From positions 1-64,000 of the forward strand of contig NZ_JARADB010000013.1 in assembly GCF_028765165.1 (NCBI RefSeq): a stretch of DNA of 64,000 nt, given 5' to 3'. Made by a program: the position numbers and the translations under genes. The first letter of the stretch is position 1, and each line of letters opens with the position of its first letter. Below the pieces are notes generated by a model. It did not search any database. It saw only the letters and a program-made list of their open reading frames with translations, and was not told the origin of the DNA. Of this stretch, positions 25,295 to 36,306 are shown piece by piece. Source of the stretch: Paenibacillus sp. MAHUQ-63 (GTDB lineage: Bacteria; Bacillota; Bacilli; Paenibacillales; NBRC-103111).

Positions 25295-26917
25295 CTAACC
25301 TCCTATCTTCCCGGCTACGCTTTGGATCAATTGATCCAAGCTGCCTATCGTTTGCTGAAGCGGCTGGCTGAGTACGCTGGGGTACACCCCGAGCAGGAGA
25401 ATGAACGCCACCAGCGTAATCATCGGCACCGCCTCGATGAAGCGCGCGTCGCGAATGCCCTGCAGCACGAGGTTCGGCTGTTTCGGACCGAACGTGATGT
25501 TTAGGACCCCGCGCAGCACATAGACCGCTGCAAGAATGATTCCCAGCGTGCCGACAATAGCGTACACGCGGTGCGTCTCGAAGAGTCCGAGGAACGCGAG
25601 GAACTCGCTGATGAAGCCGGACAAGCCCGGCAATCCGAGCGACGCCATGCCCGCAATCAGCAGAATTCCGCTGATGAAGGGAATCGTAGAGGCGAGACCG
25701 CCCAAGCGATCGAGCTCGGTGGTGCCCATCCGCTCGTAGATGCTGCCGACGAGCAGGAACATCAGGGCCGAGATCAAACCGTGGGAGATCAATTGGAACA
25801 CGGCGCCCTGCAGGCCGGACACGTTGAAAGCGGCAAGACCGAGCAGGACGATGCCCATATGGCTGATACTCGAGTAGGCCAGCACGAGTTTGAAGTCTTT
25901 TTGCACCATCGCGAGAATGGCGCCGTACACGATGTTGATCACGCCGAGGAGAGCCAGCATCCAGGCCCACTGCTTCGCCTCCGCCGGGAAGAATAGGATG
26001 CCGAAGCGGATTAAGCCGTAGGCTCCCATTTTCAGTAGAATGCCGGAGTGAATCATGACGACGGCAGGCGGAGCCTCCGTATGTACCTTAAGCATCCACG
26101 TATGGAACGGGAAGATCGGCAGCTTGATGCCGAAGGCAACCAACAGCATGATGAACACAGTCCACTTCATCGCTGCGCTTAAGAAGAACGGCGATCCTTC
26201 CTGGTTCACATAGGCGGCGGGATCCTGCAGTAAATTGTGCGCGATCGTATGAATATCCCCGCTATAGTAAATGATAGCTTCTGTTTGCGAAGGATCTTGA
26301 TTGAAGCCTGCCGTGCTGACAAGAATCAGGAACGCGATCAGCATAATCGCCGAACCGAGCCCATTGTAGAGCAAGAAGCGGTTAGCAGCCTGCTCTCGGT
26401 TCATATACCCCCAAATGCCGATCAGGAAGAACATCGGCACGAGCGTAATTTCGAAGAACAGGAAGAACAAGAACAGATCCTGCGCCATGAAGACGCCGAA
26501 CATGCCGGTTTCGAGCAGCAGGAACAGGATGTAGTACGTCTTCCAACGCTTCTTGATATACACCGAAGCCAGTGCGGCCATGCACGAGACCAGCGCCGTC
26601 AGGAACACGAGCGGCAGCGAGATGCCGTCAACCGCCATATTGTATTTGAACTCGAAGAAATATGATGTAATTTGCTGAATGCCCTCGTGATTGAGCGGCA
26701 CTTTGATCCAACTCAGCTGTTCTTTGTACTGAATAGGATCGCCTTGATAGTTATAGTCGACATAAAGCCACGCCGCTAACAGGAGTGGAATCACTGTCGT
26801 GACAATACCGATCGTTTTGATCAATCGGCCCTTGTCGCTGCGGATGAAGAGCAGAACGAGCACACCCAACAGAGGCGAGAACGCAATCAGACTTAGGATG
26901 GGCAGATTAGCCGGCAT
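25295..26917 (-). CDS. nuoM: NADH-quinone oxidoreductase subunit M
   Basis: 540 residues from ATG at 26917 (AGGAGG 7 nt upstream; frame open to 26938). Polytopic antiporter-like pump subunit: GIKLPIFPFHTWMLKVHTEAPPAVVMIHSGILLKMGAYG carries the conserved Lys and His positions of the channel. Overlaps the end of nuoL by 11 bp, which indicates coupled translation. Confidence 0.95.
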   Translation of the reverse strand: MPANLPILSLIAFSPLLGVLVLLFIRSDKGRLIKTIGIVTTVIPLLLAAWLYVDYNYQGDPIQYKEQLSWIKVPLNHEGIQQITSYFFEFKYNMAVDGISLPLVFLTALVSCMAALASVYIKKRWKTYYILFLLLETGMFGVFMAQDLFLFFLFFEITLVPMFFLIGIWGYMNREQAANRFLLYNGLGSAIMLIAFLILVSTAGFNQDPSQTEAIIYYSGDIHTIAHNLLQDPAAYVNQEGSPFFLSAAMKWTVFIMLLVAFGIKLPIFPFHTWMLKVHTEAPPAVVMIHSGILLKMGAYGLIRFGILFFPAEAKQWAWMLALLGVINIVYGAILAMVQKDFKLVLAYSSISHMGIVLLGLAAFNVSGLQGAVFQLISHGLISALMFLLVGSIYERMGTTELDRLGGLASTIPFISGILLIAGMASLGLPGLSGFISEFLAFLGLFETHRVYAIVGTLGIILAAVYVLRGVLNITFGPKQPNLVLQGIRDARFIEAVPMITLVAFILLLGVYPSVLSQPLQQTIGSLDQLIQSVAGKIGG

Positions 26918-28793
26918 GGATGAACCTCCTTCCTGCAATGGCGAGCACCAGAATCAGCATCCCCACAATCATGATGACGCCATAGGTCTGCAGCTGACCG
27001 TTTTGGAGGCGGGAACCCAGACGTCCCAGACTCACCACAGTAAAGGCGACCAATCGTACGATACCGTCAATGATATAGATATCGATCAGCTCCAGCACCA
27101 AGCCCAATCCGCGAAGCGGTCTGACGAATACGCCGCCGTAGATTTCATCGATGAAATATTTACGGTTAAGCAGCGTATACAGCCACGGTGCTTTGCTTGA
27201 CACCACATCTCGAGGAATCGAGCGTTTCAGATAAATGAGATAGCCAAGCCCGATACCAAGCAGTCCGGCCAGCGTCGATAAAATGATCACCATCCAGTTC
27301 GCCTTCTCGTCATGCTCTTGGCCCGTTAACCAATGGCCCAGCCATTCGTTGAACGGCGTGTTCACGAAGCCTGCGACAACGGCCAGCACAGCCAGAACAA
27401 TGAGCGGCGTCGTCATGGATGCCGGCGATTCATGCGGTTCATGGCCATGGCCGTTATGCTTCGGCGAGCCCATGAAGACGAGGAAGAACAGGCGGGACAT
27501 GTAGAACGCTGTAAAGAAAGCCGCGATGACGCCGATCCAGAAGAGCAGCTGGTTATGCTCATACGCTTCTGTTAGAATCATATCCTTCGACCAGAACCCC
27601 GCGAATGGGAAAATACCGGCTAACGCCAGCGTACCGATCGCAAACGTCCAGGTCGTGATTTTCATTTTGCGCGATAAGCCGCCCATCTCGTTAATATCCT
27701 GTGTATGGACAGCGTGTATGACGCTGCCTGCACCCAAGAAGAGCAGCGCTTTGAAGAATGCATGCGTGAACAAGTGGAACATCCCCGATGTGTAAGAGAC
27801 GCCGATACCGAGCGCCATCATCATGTAACCGAGCTGACTAACGGTCGAATACGCGAGAATGCGTTTGATATCGTTCTGCGCAATACCGATCGTTGCCGCG
27901 AAGATGGCTGTGAACCCGCCGACATAAGCGACGACCAGCAAAGCGTCGGGCGATGCCTGGAAAATATCGAACGTCCGTGCGACCAAATAAACGCCTGCGG
28001 CAACCATCGTTGCGGCGTGAATCAATGCCGAGATCGGCGTCGGTCCTTCCATCGCGTCAGGCAACCAAGTGTGCAGCGGGAACTGACCCGATTTGCCGAT
28101 TGCGCCGACGAAGATCAGAACGGCAATCCAGGTGACGATGGTCGGATCGATTTTGCCCGTCGTAAAAGCGTTATGTATCGATGTAAAATCAAGCGCATGC
28201 CCCGGCATGTACCAGTACAGCAGGAGAATGGCAAGGAACAGGCCGACGTCCCCGATCCGGGTGACGATGAACGCCTTCTTCGCCGCTGCCTTCGCCTCCG
28301 GTTTGAAGTACCAGAACCCGACGAGCAGGAAGGAGCACACTCCTACCAGTTCCCAGAAAATGTACAGCATCAGCATGTTTTCCGAGATAACCAGGCCCAG
28401 CATGGAGAAGGAGAACAGCGCGATATAGCCGAAAAATACGTGGATCCGCTCGTCGCCTTTCATATAACCTTTGGAATAAACATTCACCAGCAAGGACACC
28501 AGCGTCACGATGACCAGCATCAATGCGTTCAGGTTATTCACCTCAAACCCCATGTTCAGGGTGAAATCCCCTACTTGCAGCCAGTTCAGCTTATCCCAGG
28601 TGTAATCCTCGACGTTCCCTCCAAGCCGTTCCACGAAAATCAGCAGGGCGACGATGAAGGAAGCCAGCATCGCAGCAATGCTGATATAGATGCCCAAGTC
28701 TTTTAATTGACGTCCCATAGCCGTAAGCGCTAGAAAAGCAATCAGCGGAAACAACGGAATGAGCCAGGCGTACTGTGAATAGTCCGATACCAT
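26907..28793 (-). CDS. nuoL: NADH-quinone oxidoreductase subunit L
   Basis: 628 residues with about 16 membrane segments and the long lateral helix region at the C-terminus, the largest pump subunit of complex I. Signatures: FLLVGFWYFKPEAKAAAKKAFIVTRIGDVGLFLAI, GAIGKSGQFPLHTWLPDAMEGPTPISALIHAATMVAAGVYL, and HLFTHAFFKALLFLGAGSVIH, with the usual Lys and His residues. Follows nuoK by 15 bp. Confidence 0.96.
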   Translation of the reverse strand: MVSDYSQYAWLIPLFPLIAFLALTAMGRQLKDLGIYISIAAMLASFIVALLIFVERLGGNVEDYTWDKLNWLQVGDFTLNMGFEVNNLNALMLVIVTLVSLLVNVYSKGYMKGDERIHVFFGYIALFSFSMLGLVISENMLMLYIFWELVGVCSFLLVGFWYFKPEAKAAAKKAFIVTRIGDVGLFLAILLLYWYMPGHALDFTSIHNAFTTGKIDPTIVTWIAVLIFVGAIGKSGQFPLHTWLPDAMEGPTPISALIHAATMVAAGVYLVARTFDIFQASPDALLVVAYVGGFTAIFAATIGIAQNDIKRILAYSTVSQLGYMMMALGIGVSYTSGMFHLFTHAFFKALLFLGAGSVIHAVHTQDINEMGGLSRKMKITTWTFAIGTLALAGIFPFAGFWSKDMILTEAYEHNQLLFWIGVIAAFFTAFYMSRLFFLVFMGSPKHNGHGHEPHESPASMTTPLIVLAVLAVVAGFVNTPFNEWLGHWLTGQEHDEKANWMVIILSTLAGLLGIGLGYLIYLKRSIPRDVVSSKAPWLYTLLNRKYFIDEIYGGVFVRPLRGLGLVLELIDIYIIDGIVRLVAFTVVSLGRLGSRLQNGQLQTYGVIMIVGMLILVLAIAGRRFIHAG

Positions 28794-28808
28794 ATCCTTG
28801 TTAGCCTC

Positions 28809-29120
28809 CTAGCGCTTCATAGAATCCAAATCCGTTACCTCTACAGTTCCTCGGTTACGGTAAATCGTAATCAATATCGCAATCCCGACCGCCGCCTCCG
28901 CAGCTGCAATCGTAATGTTGAACAGTGAAAAAATCTGGCCTGTCAGCGCCGGATGATCGCCAAGCTTCGCGAAGGCAATCAGGTTCAAGTTCACCGCATT
29001 GAGCATCAGCTCGATGGAAAGCAGCACGATGACCCCGTTTCTCTTCGTCAGGGCGCCGTATAATCCGATACAGAACAGGATCGCTGCCAGCGTAAGGTAG
29101 GGAGTAATAATGTTGCCCAA
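28809..29120 (-). CDS. nuoK: NADH-quinone oxidoreductase subunit K
   Basis: 103 residues, three membrane segments. Conserved membrane Glu residues are present in [15 protein letters not shown] and in the [13 protein letters not shown] stretch, which belong to the proton path of complex I. 2 bp after nuoJ. Confidence 0.95.
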   Translation of the reverse strand: MGNIITPYLTLAAILFCIGLYGALTKRNGVIVLLSIELMLNAVNLNLIAFAKLGDHPALTGQIFSLFNITIAAAEAAVGIAILITIYRNRGTVEVTDLDSMKR

Positions 29121-29122
29121 AG

Positions 29123-29653
29123 CTAATCCTCCTCTCTCTTCGCTACGACGATCGCGCCAATGAAGGCCACCGTCAGCAGCACGGACATAATTTCGAACGG
29201 AATCACATGCTCGTTATACAGCAGTTTTCCGATTTCTAACGTATTATCTTTGCCGGCATCAAGGGTGCCCGAAGCAACGAAGGTCGTCTTCTGAATGGCA
29301 TAGAACAACACGCCGAACAAGCCCAGAGCGCCGACAATCGCCAACCCTTCATGCCAAGGACGTCTTGGCTCCTCTTCTTCCCCTTGTCTGTGCTTCGTCA
29401 TCATAATCCCGAAAATCATCAGAATCGAAATGGCTCCCGCATAGATCAATACCTGCACGAAAGCGACGAACTCGGCTTCCAGAAGAATGTACAGTCCGGC
29501 CAAGCTGATGAACGTAAGCGCAACGGCAATGACCATATGCACGACTTTGGTGAAAGAAATCATGAAGATCGCCCCGCCGATGGAGAGGAGAGCGAAGATG
29601 AAGAAAGCCCAGCTTGAACCGCTTGACAAGAAATCGCCGATTCCGTTAAACAT
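29123..29653 (-). CDS. nuoJ: NADH-quinone oxidoreductase subunit J
   Basis: 176 residues with about five membrane segments; the first half carries the family stretch [48 protein letters not shown] including the conserved Tyr/Gly pi-bulge region. It overlaps nuoI by 8 bp. Confidence 0.94.
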   Translation of the reverse strand: MFNGIGDFLSSGSSWAFFIFALLSIGGAIFMISFTKVVHMVIAVALTFISLAGLYILLEAEFVAFVQVLIYAGAISILMIFGIMMTKHRQGEEEEPRRPWHEGLAIVGALGLFGVLFYAIQKTTFVASGTLDAGKDNTLEIGKLLYNEHVIPFEIMSVLLTVAFIGAIVVAKREED

Positions 29654-30098
29654 CCTTCTTGGCCCCTCCTTTCGGCATGGCCGAGTTATTCTCCTGGCGG
29701 ATATTCTGATTATTCTCGTTCAGCCATTGCAAATTTTTGAACAGATCGTCCCGGCTGTAGGTGCTGAGCTCGAAATTGTTCGTCATGACGATCGCTTCCG
29801 TCGGACAAACCTCCGTACACAGATCGCATAGAATACAGATCTCGAAGTTAATGTCGTACGTATCGATGACTTTTCCTTTTTTCTCAGGGTCGGGGTTGGC
29901 CTTGCCTGTCAGCGTAATGCACTCGGTCGGACAGATCCGCGCACATTGATTGCACACAATGCATTTCTCAGGATCAAAATGTTGAATACCGCGAAAGCGA
30001 TCCGGCATCTTAATAGGGACGTCAGGGTATGCGTACGTGATTTTTTTCTGTGTCATGCTTTTCAACGTAACGCCCAAGCCTTTCATTATGCCCTTCAT
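29646..30098 (-). CDS. nuoI: NADH-quinone oxidoreductase subunit I (two [4Fe-4S] ferredoxin domain)
   Basis: 150 residues. Two classic Cx2Cx2Cx3CP clusters are visible, CIVCNQCARICP and CILCDLCTEVCP (about residues 44-55 and 91-102), which bind clusters N6a and N6b. The C-terminal 25 residues are Asn/Gln-rich. Because this complex lacks NuoEFG, NuoI is the most distal Fe-S protein and the probable electron entry point. A 101-bp gene-free gap separates it from nuoH. Confidence 0.95.
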   Translation of the reverse strand: MKGIMKGLGVTLKSMTQKKITYAYPDVPIKMPDRFRGIQHFDPEKCIVCNQCARICPTECITLTGKANPDPEKKGKVIDTYDINFEICILCDLCTEVCPTEAIVMTNNFELSTYSRDDLFKNLQWLNENNQNIRQENNSAMPKGGAKKDV

Positions 30099-30199
30099 TC
30101 CAATTCACTCCTTAGCGTTTTGCCTGATGCAAAACGGTCATCGCCAAGCGCGGGGCCAGCGTTTTCCGTAGGATAGTTACTCGTCGAGCGCATGCTTCA

Positions 30200-31204
30200 T
30201 TAGAAAATGGCCATGACAATGGCCGTCACCAGCATGTTGACCAGGGCTAATGGCAGCAGCACCTTCCAGCCGAAGCCCATCAGTTGGTCGATTCGCACCC
30301 GAGGGAGCGTCGCGCGCAGCCAGAACAGCACGAATACGACGAAGGAGAACTTGAGCAGGAACCAGATAATTCCCGGGATAAAATCAAGGAACGGGAACGG
30401 TGCATGCCACCCTCCCAGGAAAATCAATGCGGTCAGTGAAGCGATGATGAATACATACACGTACTCCGACAGCATGAAGAAAGCGAAACGGAAGCCGCTG
30501 TATTCGACGTGATACCCGGCGACCAGCTCGGACTCGGCTTCCGGCAGGTCGAACGGCGTCCGGTTCAATTCCGAAACGCCGGCAATGGCGAAAATAATAA
30601 AGCCCAGAATCTGAGGAATGAAATTCCAATGCCAGAAGCCCCCGGCTTGATGATCGACGATCGTATGCAGATTCAGACTGCCTGTCATCATGATAACGCC
30701 GATGACGGAGATGACGAGCGGCACTTCGTAGCTGATCATCTGGGCCGCTGAGCGCATGCCGCCGAGCAGTGCGTATTTATTATTCGACGCCCATCCGCCG
30801 AGAATAATTCCGATCGTGGAAATTCCCGTTAGGGCCACGTAGTAGAGGAGACCCGCATTCAGGTTAGCGTTAAACATCCGATCCGAGAAAGGGATCGCTG
30901 CGATAATCGTAAACGATGGGATGAACGTAATGATCGGGGCCAGAATGAACAGCTCCCGCTCGGCCTTCTTCGGAATCGTATCTTCCTTGATCAGGAGCTT
31001 GAAGACGTCCGCGACACTCTGCAGAAGTCCTAACGGCCCTGTCCGGTTAGGTCCGATCCGCAGCTGCATCCAGCCGATGACCTTCCGCTCGAAGTAGATG
31101 GCGTACGTCACGAAGCCCAGCACCAGAAGCAGCATAACAACGCCCCAGAACAGGAATACGAAGAAGTTCGTCCATGTCAGGCTCTCTTCCAGCAAATTCA
31201 CCAT
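30200..31204 (-). CDS. nuoH: NADH-quinone oxidoreductase subunit H
   Basis: 334 residues, about eight membrane segments, forming the heel that joins the quinone site to the pumps. Conserved loops: ERKVIGWMQLRIGPNRTGPLGLLQSVADVFKLLIKED near the N-terminus and LNRTPFDLPEAESELVAGYHVEYSGFRFAFF in the middle, with the acidic cluster intact. Shares one base with the end of nuoD. Confidence 0.96.
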   Translation of the reverse strand: MVNLLEESLTWTNFFVFLFWGVVMLLLVLGFVTYAIYFERKVIGWMQLRIGPNRTGPLGLLQSVADVFKLLIKEDTIPKKAERELFILAPIITFIPSFTIIAAIPFSDRMFNANLNAGLLYYVALTGISTIGIILGGWASNNKYALLGGMRSAAQMISYEVPLVISVIGVIMMTGSLNLHTIVDHQAGGFWHWNFIPQILGFIIFAIAGVSELNRTPFDLPEAESELVAGYHVEYSGFRFAFFMLSEYVYVFIIASLTALIFLGGWHAPFPFLDFIPGIIWFLLKFSFVVFVLFWLRATLPRVRIDQLMGFGWKVLLPLALVNMLVTAIVMAIF

Positions 31205-32304
31205 TAGGCATCCACCTCCCCAACGACAATATCGATACCGCCCAGAATCGTAATCAGGTTGGTCATCGTTTCACCGACCAGCAGCTTGGGCAAAATTTGC
31301 AAATTCACGAAGGAGGGTCTGCGGAATTTCAGGCGGAATGGCTCCTGCTTGCCCCGCGAGATGATATAGCAGCCGATCTCCCCGCGCGGGGACTCGATCG
31401 CGGCGTAAACTTCACCTTCCGGCGGACGAATGACACGGGGCACTTTGCCCATCGTTTCCCCTTGCTCCGGAAATTGTGCCACAGCTTGCTCCAGAATGCG
31501 CAGCGACTGCTTCACTTCCTCCATTCGTACCAAATAGCGGTCATAGCAATCTCCGCCGCTTCTTACGGGTACGTCGAACTGAAAGCGGCTGTACAAGCTG
31601 TAAGGCTGCGTCTTGCGGATGTCCCAATCAATGCCGGTGCATCTCAAGTTAGCGCCGCTCAGCCCATACGCGATGGCCGTATCCGCATCGTATTTCCCTA
31701 CGCCCTTAATCCGCGAAAGGAAGATTTCGTTACCGGAAACAAGGGTATGATACTCTTCCAATTTCCCGTACATATATGGGATGAATCTTCTTACTTTCTC
31801 GATCCAGCCGTCCGGTGCGTCCCATTTGACCCCGCCTACACGCATGTAGTTGTAGGTCAGCCGGGCTCCGCAGAGCTCATTGAACATGTCGATGATCATT
31901 TCCCGGTCGCGGAATGCATACAGGAATGGACTCATAGCGCCGATATCGAGCAGATACGTCCCCCACCAAACCATGTGAGAAGCGATCCGCTGCAGCTCCA
32001 TTACGATCAAGCGGAGGAATTCCGCCCGTTCCGGAACTTCCAGCCCCATCAATTTCTCCACGGCATGCACAAGCACGTAATTGTTCGTCATGGCCGATAC
32101 ATAATCCATGCGATCCGTGTAAGGGATAATCTGGGTATAACTCAAGTTCTCAGCCAGCTTCTCGGTTCCTCTATGCAAATACCCCATAACGGGGATAGCT
32201 TCTTTGATAATTTCTCCATCGAGCTTCACGATGACGCGAAATACGCCGTGCGTACTCGGATGCTGAGGACCAACGTTTAGCAGGAGCTCTTCTGTCCGTA
32301 ACAA
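31204..32304 (-). CDS. nuoD: NADH-quinone oxidoreductase subunit D (49-kDa type)
   Basis: 366 residues, peripheral-arm subunit that forms the quinone site with NuoB. Family marks: LLNVGPQHPSTHGVFR at the N-terminus with the catalytic His region, YLHRGTEKLAE, DRMDYVSAM, ESPRGEIGCYIISRG, and the C-terminal RRPSFVNLQILPKLLVGE and DIVVGEVDA. Starts 3 bp after the nuoC stop. Confidence 0.96.
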   Translation of the reverse strand: MLRTEELLLNVGPQHPSTHGVFRVIVKLDGEIIKEAIPVMGYLHRGTEKLAENLSYTQIIPYTDRMDYVSAMTNNYVLVHAVEKLMGLEVPERAEFLRLIVMELQRIASHMVWWGTYLLDIGAMSPFLYAFRDREMIIDMFNELCGARLTYNYMRVGGVKWDAPDGWIEKVRRFIPYMYGKLEEYHTLVSGNEIFLSRIKGVGKYDADTAIAYGLSGANLRCTGIDWDIRKTQPYSLYSRFQFDVPVRSGGDCYDRYLVRMEEVKQSLRILEQAVAQFPEQGETMGKVPRVIRPPEGEVYAAIESPRGEIGCYIISRGKQEPFRLKFRRPSFVNLQILPKLLVGETMTNLITILGGIDIVVGEVDA

Positions 32305-32307
32305 ATC

Positions 32308-33321
32308 CTACACCTCCGGGTCAAGCGGTTCGTAATCTTTGCGCAAAGGATGGCCGACCCAATCGTCAGGCATCATGATTCGTACGAGGTTGGGATGCCC
32401 CGGGAAATCGATCCCCAGCAGGTCATACACTTCCCGCTCATTCCAATTGGCGGTCGCCCATACCGGCGTCACCGACGGGATGATCGGCTGATCGCGGTCT
32501 GTCTTCACCTTCACACAATACTCTCGCTTATGTGTCAGGGAAAGAAGGTGATACGCCACCTCCAGGTGCGTCTCTTGGTCTACGCCGGAGAGATTGCGCA
32601 AGTAGTCGCAGCGCAGCTCTTCATGATCCCGCAGCGTTACCGCGGCTTGCGGCCAGCGGGAGCTGTGAATGACCACGTAAGGGCGATGCGCATCCCTTTC
32701 GTTGATGAAGCTCTCGATGACGGCGTCGTCGCCGACAGCCTCTTTCAAGATCGCCACCAGCCGGTCCAGCAAGGGCTGGTTCGGCGAAGGCTCCTTCGGC
32801 GCGGCAGGCTCCGCCGGGTCGGTCTTCGCCGCGCGCGCGCTGGCACGCGCGGCACGGGCTTCTGCGGCGGCCTGGGCTTTGGCCGCCTTCTCGTCATCGC
32901 CTGCGGCGCTAGCGCCCGCAGGGGGCGCCTCCGCCGGCGCAGAATCGCCGGCTTCCGCGGCCGCCTTCGCCGCCAGGCGGGCGGCTCTAGCCGCAGCGCG
33001 CTCGGCCGCTTTCTCCTCGGCCGTCTTCTCCCGCTCAGCGGCCGGTTCGGCAGGAGCCGCCCGTTCGGCGAGCTCCGCCGCAGGCGAGTCGCTAGGCTCG
33101 CTCGTCGTTTGCACCTTCGGGTCGGCGGCTTGATTCAGCGCGGCTTGGTCTACAGCGGCCTGAACATCCGGGCTAAGCGGCGTCTTGCTGACGCGGGCCT
33201 CCGGAGAAAGCTTACCGACATCGGCTGCAGCCTCCTCCAACGGCGTTTCGCTCCCTTTGTTCTTCCCCTCCGCAGATGGCTTCTGCTCGGCTTGCTCCTC
33301 CGGCTTCTTCTCTTCGCTCAT
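32308..33321 (-). CDS. nuoC: NADH-quinone oxidoreductase subunit C with a long Ala/Glu-rich N-terminal extension
   Basis: 337 residues, against roughly 150-220 for ordinary NuoC. The conserved 30-kDa domain starts near residue 180 and includes [24 protein letters not shown], the [35 protein letters not shown] signature and the C-terminal [15 protein letters not shown]. Residues 1-180 are low complexity, dominated by Ala, Glu, Lys, Pro and Arg ([20 protein letters not shown] style), probably a flexible or helical linker. The DNA of this part is strikingly GC-rich. ATG overlaps the end of nuoB by 4 bp. Extended NuoC proteins are known in some Paenibacillus; the role of the extension is unknown. 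Confidence 0.93.
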   Translation of the reverse strand: MSEEKKPEEQAEQKPSAEGKNKGSETPLEEAAADVGKLSPEARVSKTPLSPDVQAAVDQAALNQAADPKVQTTSEPSDSPAAELAERAAPAEPAAEREKTAEEKAAERAAARAARLAAKAAAEAGDSAPAEAPPAGASAAGDDEKAAKAQAAAEARAARASARAAKTDPAEPAAPKEPSPNQPLLDRLVAILKEAVGDDAVIESFINERDAHRPYVVIHSSRWPQAAVTLRDHEELRCDYLRNLSGVDQETHLEVAYHLLSLTHKREYCVKVKTDRDQPIIPSVTPVWATANWNEREVYDLLGIDFPGHPNLVRIMMPDDWVGHPLRKDYEPLDPEV

Positions 33322-33836
33322 CGATGGATCACCTGCTTCCCGGTTTTCGCCTCATAGCGAATCTTCTCTTGAAGCTTGTTGATCCCGTATATCAGTGCCG
33401 CAGGATTCGGCGGACAACCCGGTATGTACACATCAACCGGCACGATCTGATCGACACCCTTCACAACGGAATACGACTTCACATAAGGGCCTCCTGCCGT
33501 CGCGCACGATCCCATGGCGATCACCCATTTCGGTTCCGGCATCTGTTCGTACAGACGGCGCAGCAAAGGAGCCATTTTCTTCGTGACGGTACCTGCGACA
33601 ATCATCACATCGGATTGCCTAGGCGACGTACGGAAGATGACTCCGAAACGGTCCAAATCATAATGAGACCCGCCTGTTCCCATCATTTCGATGGCACAGC
33701 AGGCCAAGCCGAACGTTAGCGGCCAAAGCGAATTACTGCGAGCCCATGCTTTCACTTGCTCCAGCGTTGTCATGAATACATTGCGGTTCAGTTCTTCACG
33801 TTCTTCCGGCGAAATCGATTCTAGACTGAAGTCCAT
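33318..33836 (-). CDS. nuoB: NADH-quinone oxidoreductase subunit B
   Basis: 172 residues from ATG at 33836 ([21 protein letters not shown] 5 nt upstream); the frame is open to 33947, but the extra part overlaps nuoA and is unlike the family. Carries the ligands of the terminal [4Fe-4S] cluster N2: the Cys pair of [11 protein letters not shown], then [11 protein letters not shown] and [11 protein letters not shown]. Overlaps nuoA by 16 bp and nuoC by 4 bp. Confidence 0.96.
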   Translation of the reverse strand: MDFSLESISPEEREELNRNVFMTTLEQVKAWARSNSLWPLTFGLACCAIEMMGTGGSHYDLDRFGVIFRTSPRQSDVMIVAGTVTKKMAPLLRRLYEQMPEPKWVIAMGSCATAGGPYVKSYSVVKGVDQIVPVDVYIPGCPPNPAALIYGINKLQEKIRYEAKTGKQVIHR

Positions 33837-34189
33837 TGCAGCACCTTCTTCTTCCAAGCGTATATTAATCCTATGGCTAGCAAGGCTACAAAAATGCACA
33901 TTTCCACTAAAGCGAATAATCCAAGCTGATTGTAAGCAACAGCCCAAGGGTATAGGAACACGGTTTCTACATCAAAGATGACAAACATCAAAGCAAATAA
34001 ATAATAACGAATGTTAAACCGGATCTGCCCTTCACCAACAGGCTCGTTCCCACTCTCATATGTCGTATACTTCTCCACGACGGGTTTGCTCGGTCTTAAC
34101 CATTTGCCGATCGTAAGCGCTGCCACCGGGAGGATAATACCTAACCCAAGAAAAATCGCTACGATTACATAGTTATTTGTGTACATCAT
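33821..34189 (-). CDS. nuoA: NADH-quinone oxidoreductase subunit A
   Basis: 122 residues, three membrane segments; the conserved loop [41 protein letters not shown] is complete. First gene of the eleven-gene nuo operon (A-B-C-D-H-I-J-K-L-M-N). GGAGG lies upstream of the ATG doublet at the start. Confidence 0.96.
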   Translation of the reverse strand: MMYTNNYVIVAIFLGLGIILPVAALTIGKWLRPSKPVVEKYTTYESGNEPVGEGQIRFNIRYYLFALMFVIFDVETVFLYPWAVAYNQLGLFALVEMCIFVALLAIGLIYAWKKKVLQWTSV

Positions 34190-34263
34190 CTGAATGTAAC
34201 CGCCTCCATTCTTATTTGCTTGTCATTTAACACCTATCAGATTTGGCAATATTCACCTTCAAT

Positions 34264-34292
34264 ATTATACCAAAAGTACACAGGGGCGTCGA
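34264..34292 (-). promoter_or_regulatory. Sigma-A promoter of the nuo operon
   Basis: TCGACG, 17 nt, then a perfect TATAAT on the minus strand, about 75 bp before nuoA. It lies after the atp terminator on the map, so nuo and atp are separate transcription units. Confidence 0.65.
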
Positions 34293-34370
34293 TGACTAAT
34301 TCCAAGCCCCCGTTTGTCACACCTAGTGTGTAGATTTTCCATAATTATCATAAAATAATCGACATATGCG

Positions 34371-34405
34371 AAAAAAAGCGAAGGAACTCGGGTTCCCTCG
34401 CTTTT
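34371..34405 (-). terminator. Rho-independent terminator of the atp operon
   Basis: AGCGA.GGAAC (34377-34387) pairs with GTTCC.TCGCT (34392-34402), tight 3-4-nt loop, then a run of seven T on the minus strand. Begins 18 bp after the atpC stop. Confidence 0.92.
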
Positions 34406-34420
34406 TCGGTCCTGCATCTA

Positions 34421-34822
34421 TTATTTGCCGGATACGCTGATCCGGTTCAAAGCTCTTTGCAAAGCGGCTTCCGCACGCTTGAAGTCAACGTTGCTTTGCT
34501 TCTCAGCAAGACGTTTCTCCGCACGTTCTTTGGCTGCTCTTGCGCGCTCTACGTCAATATCTGCTGGCAGCTCGGCGCTTTCCGCCAGTATAACCACTTT
34601 GTCCTTACGCACTTCCATGAAACCGCCGTTCACTGCGATGATCTCGTCTTTGGAGCCCTGCTTCTTCACAGTAATCGAGCTGATTTTCAATGGCGTGACG
34701 AGTGGAATGTGGTTCGGCAGAATTCCAAGCTCCCCTGCAACACCCTTCGCTACAAGCATGTTCGCTTGCTCAGCGTACACTTTGCGCTCAGGAGTAACAA
34801 TTTCAAGTAGGAATGTACTCAC
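34421..34822 (-). CDS. atpC: ATP synthase epsilon subunit
   Basis: 133 residues from a GTG start with AAGGAG upstream. Beta-sandwich N-terminus (STFLLEIVTPERKVY, GELGILPNHIPLVTPL) and C-terminal helical hairpin (DVERARAAKERAEKRLAEKQ). Couples rotation and can inhibit ATP hydrolysis. Last gene of the operon. Confidence 0.95.
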   Translation of the reverse strand: MSTFLLEIVTPERKVYAEQANMLVAKGVAGELGILPNHIPLVTPLKISSITVKKQGSKDEIIAVNGGFMEVRKDKVVILAESAELPADIDVERARAAKERAEKRLAEKQSNVDFKRAEAALQRALNRISVSGK

Positions 34823-34859
34823 TTGGATTCTCCTTCCTCAGCTTACGCGTAAGATAGCC

Positions 34860-36299
<1,440 letters not shown>

Positions 36300-36306
36300 T
36301 TATCAA

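Noticed and set aside
31174-33357. Two long plus-strand open frames (about 368 and 335 codons) opposite nuoD and nuoC
   Set aside because: Antisense shadows of conserved complex I genes with codon bias; no independent signals.
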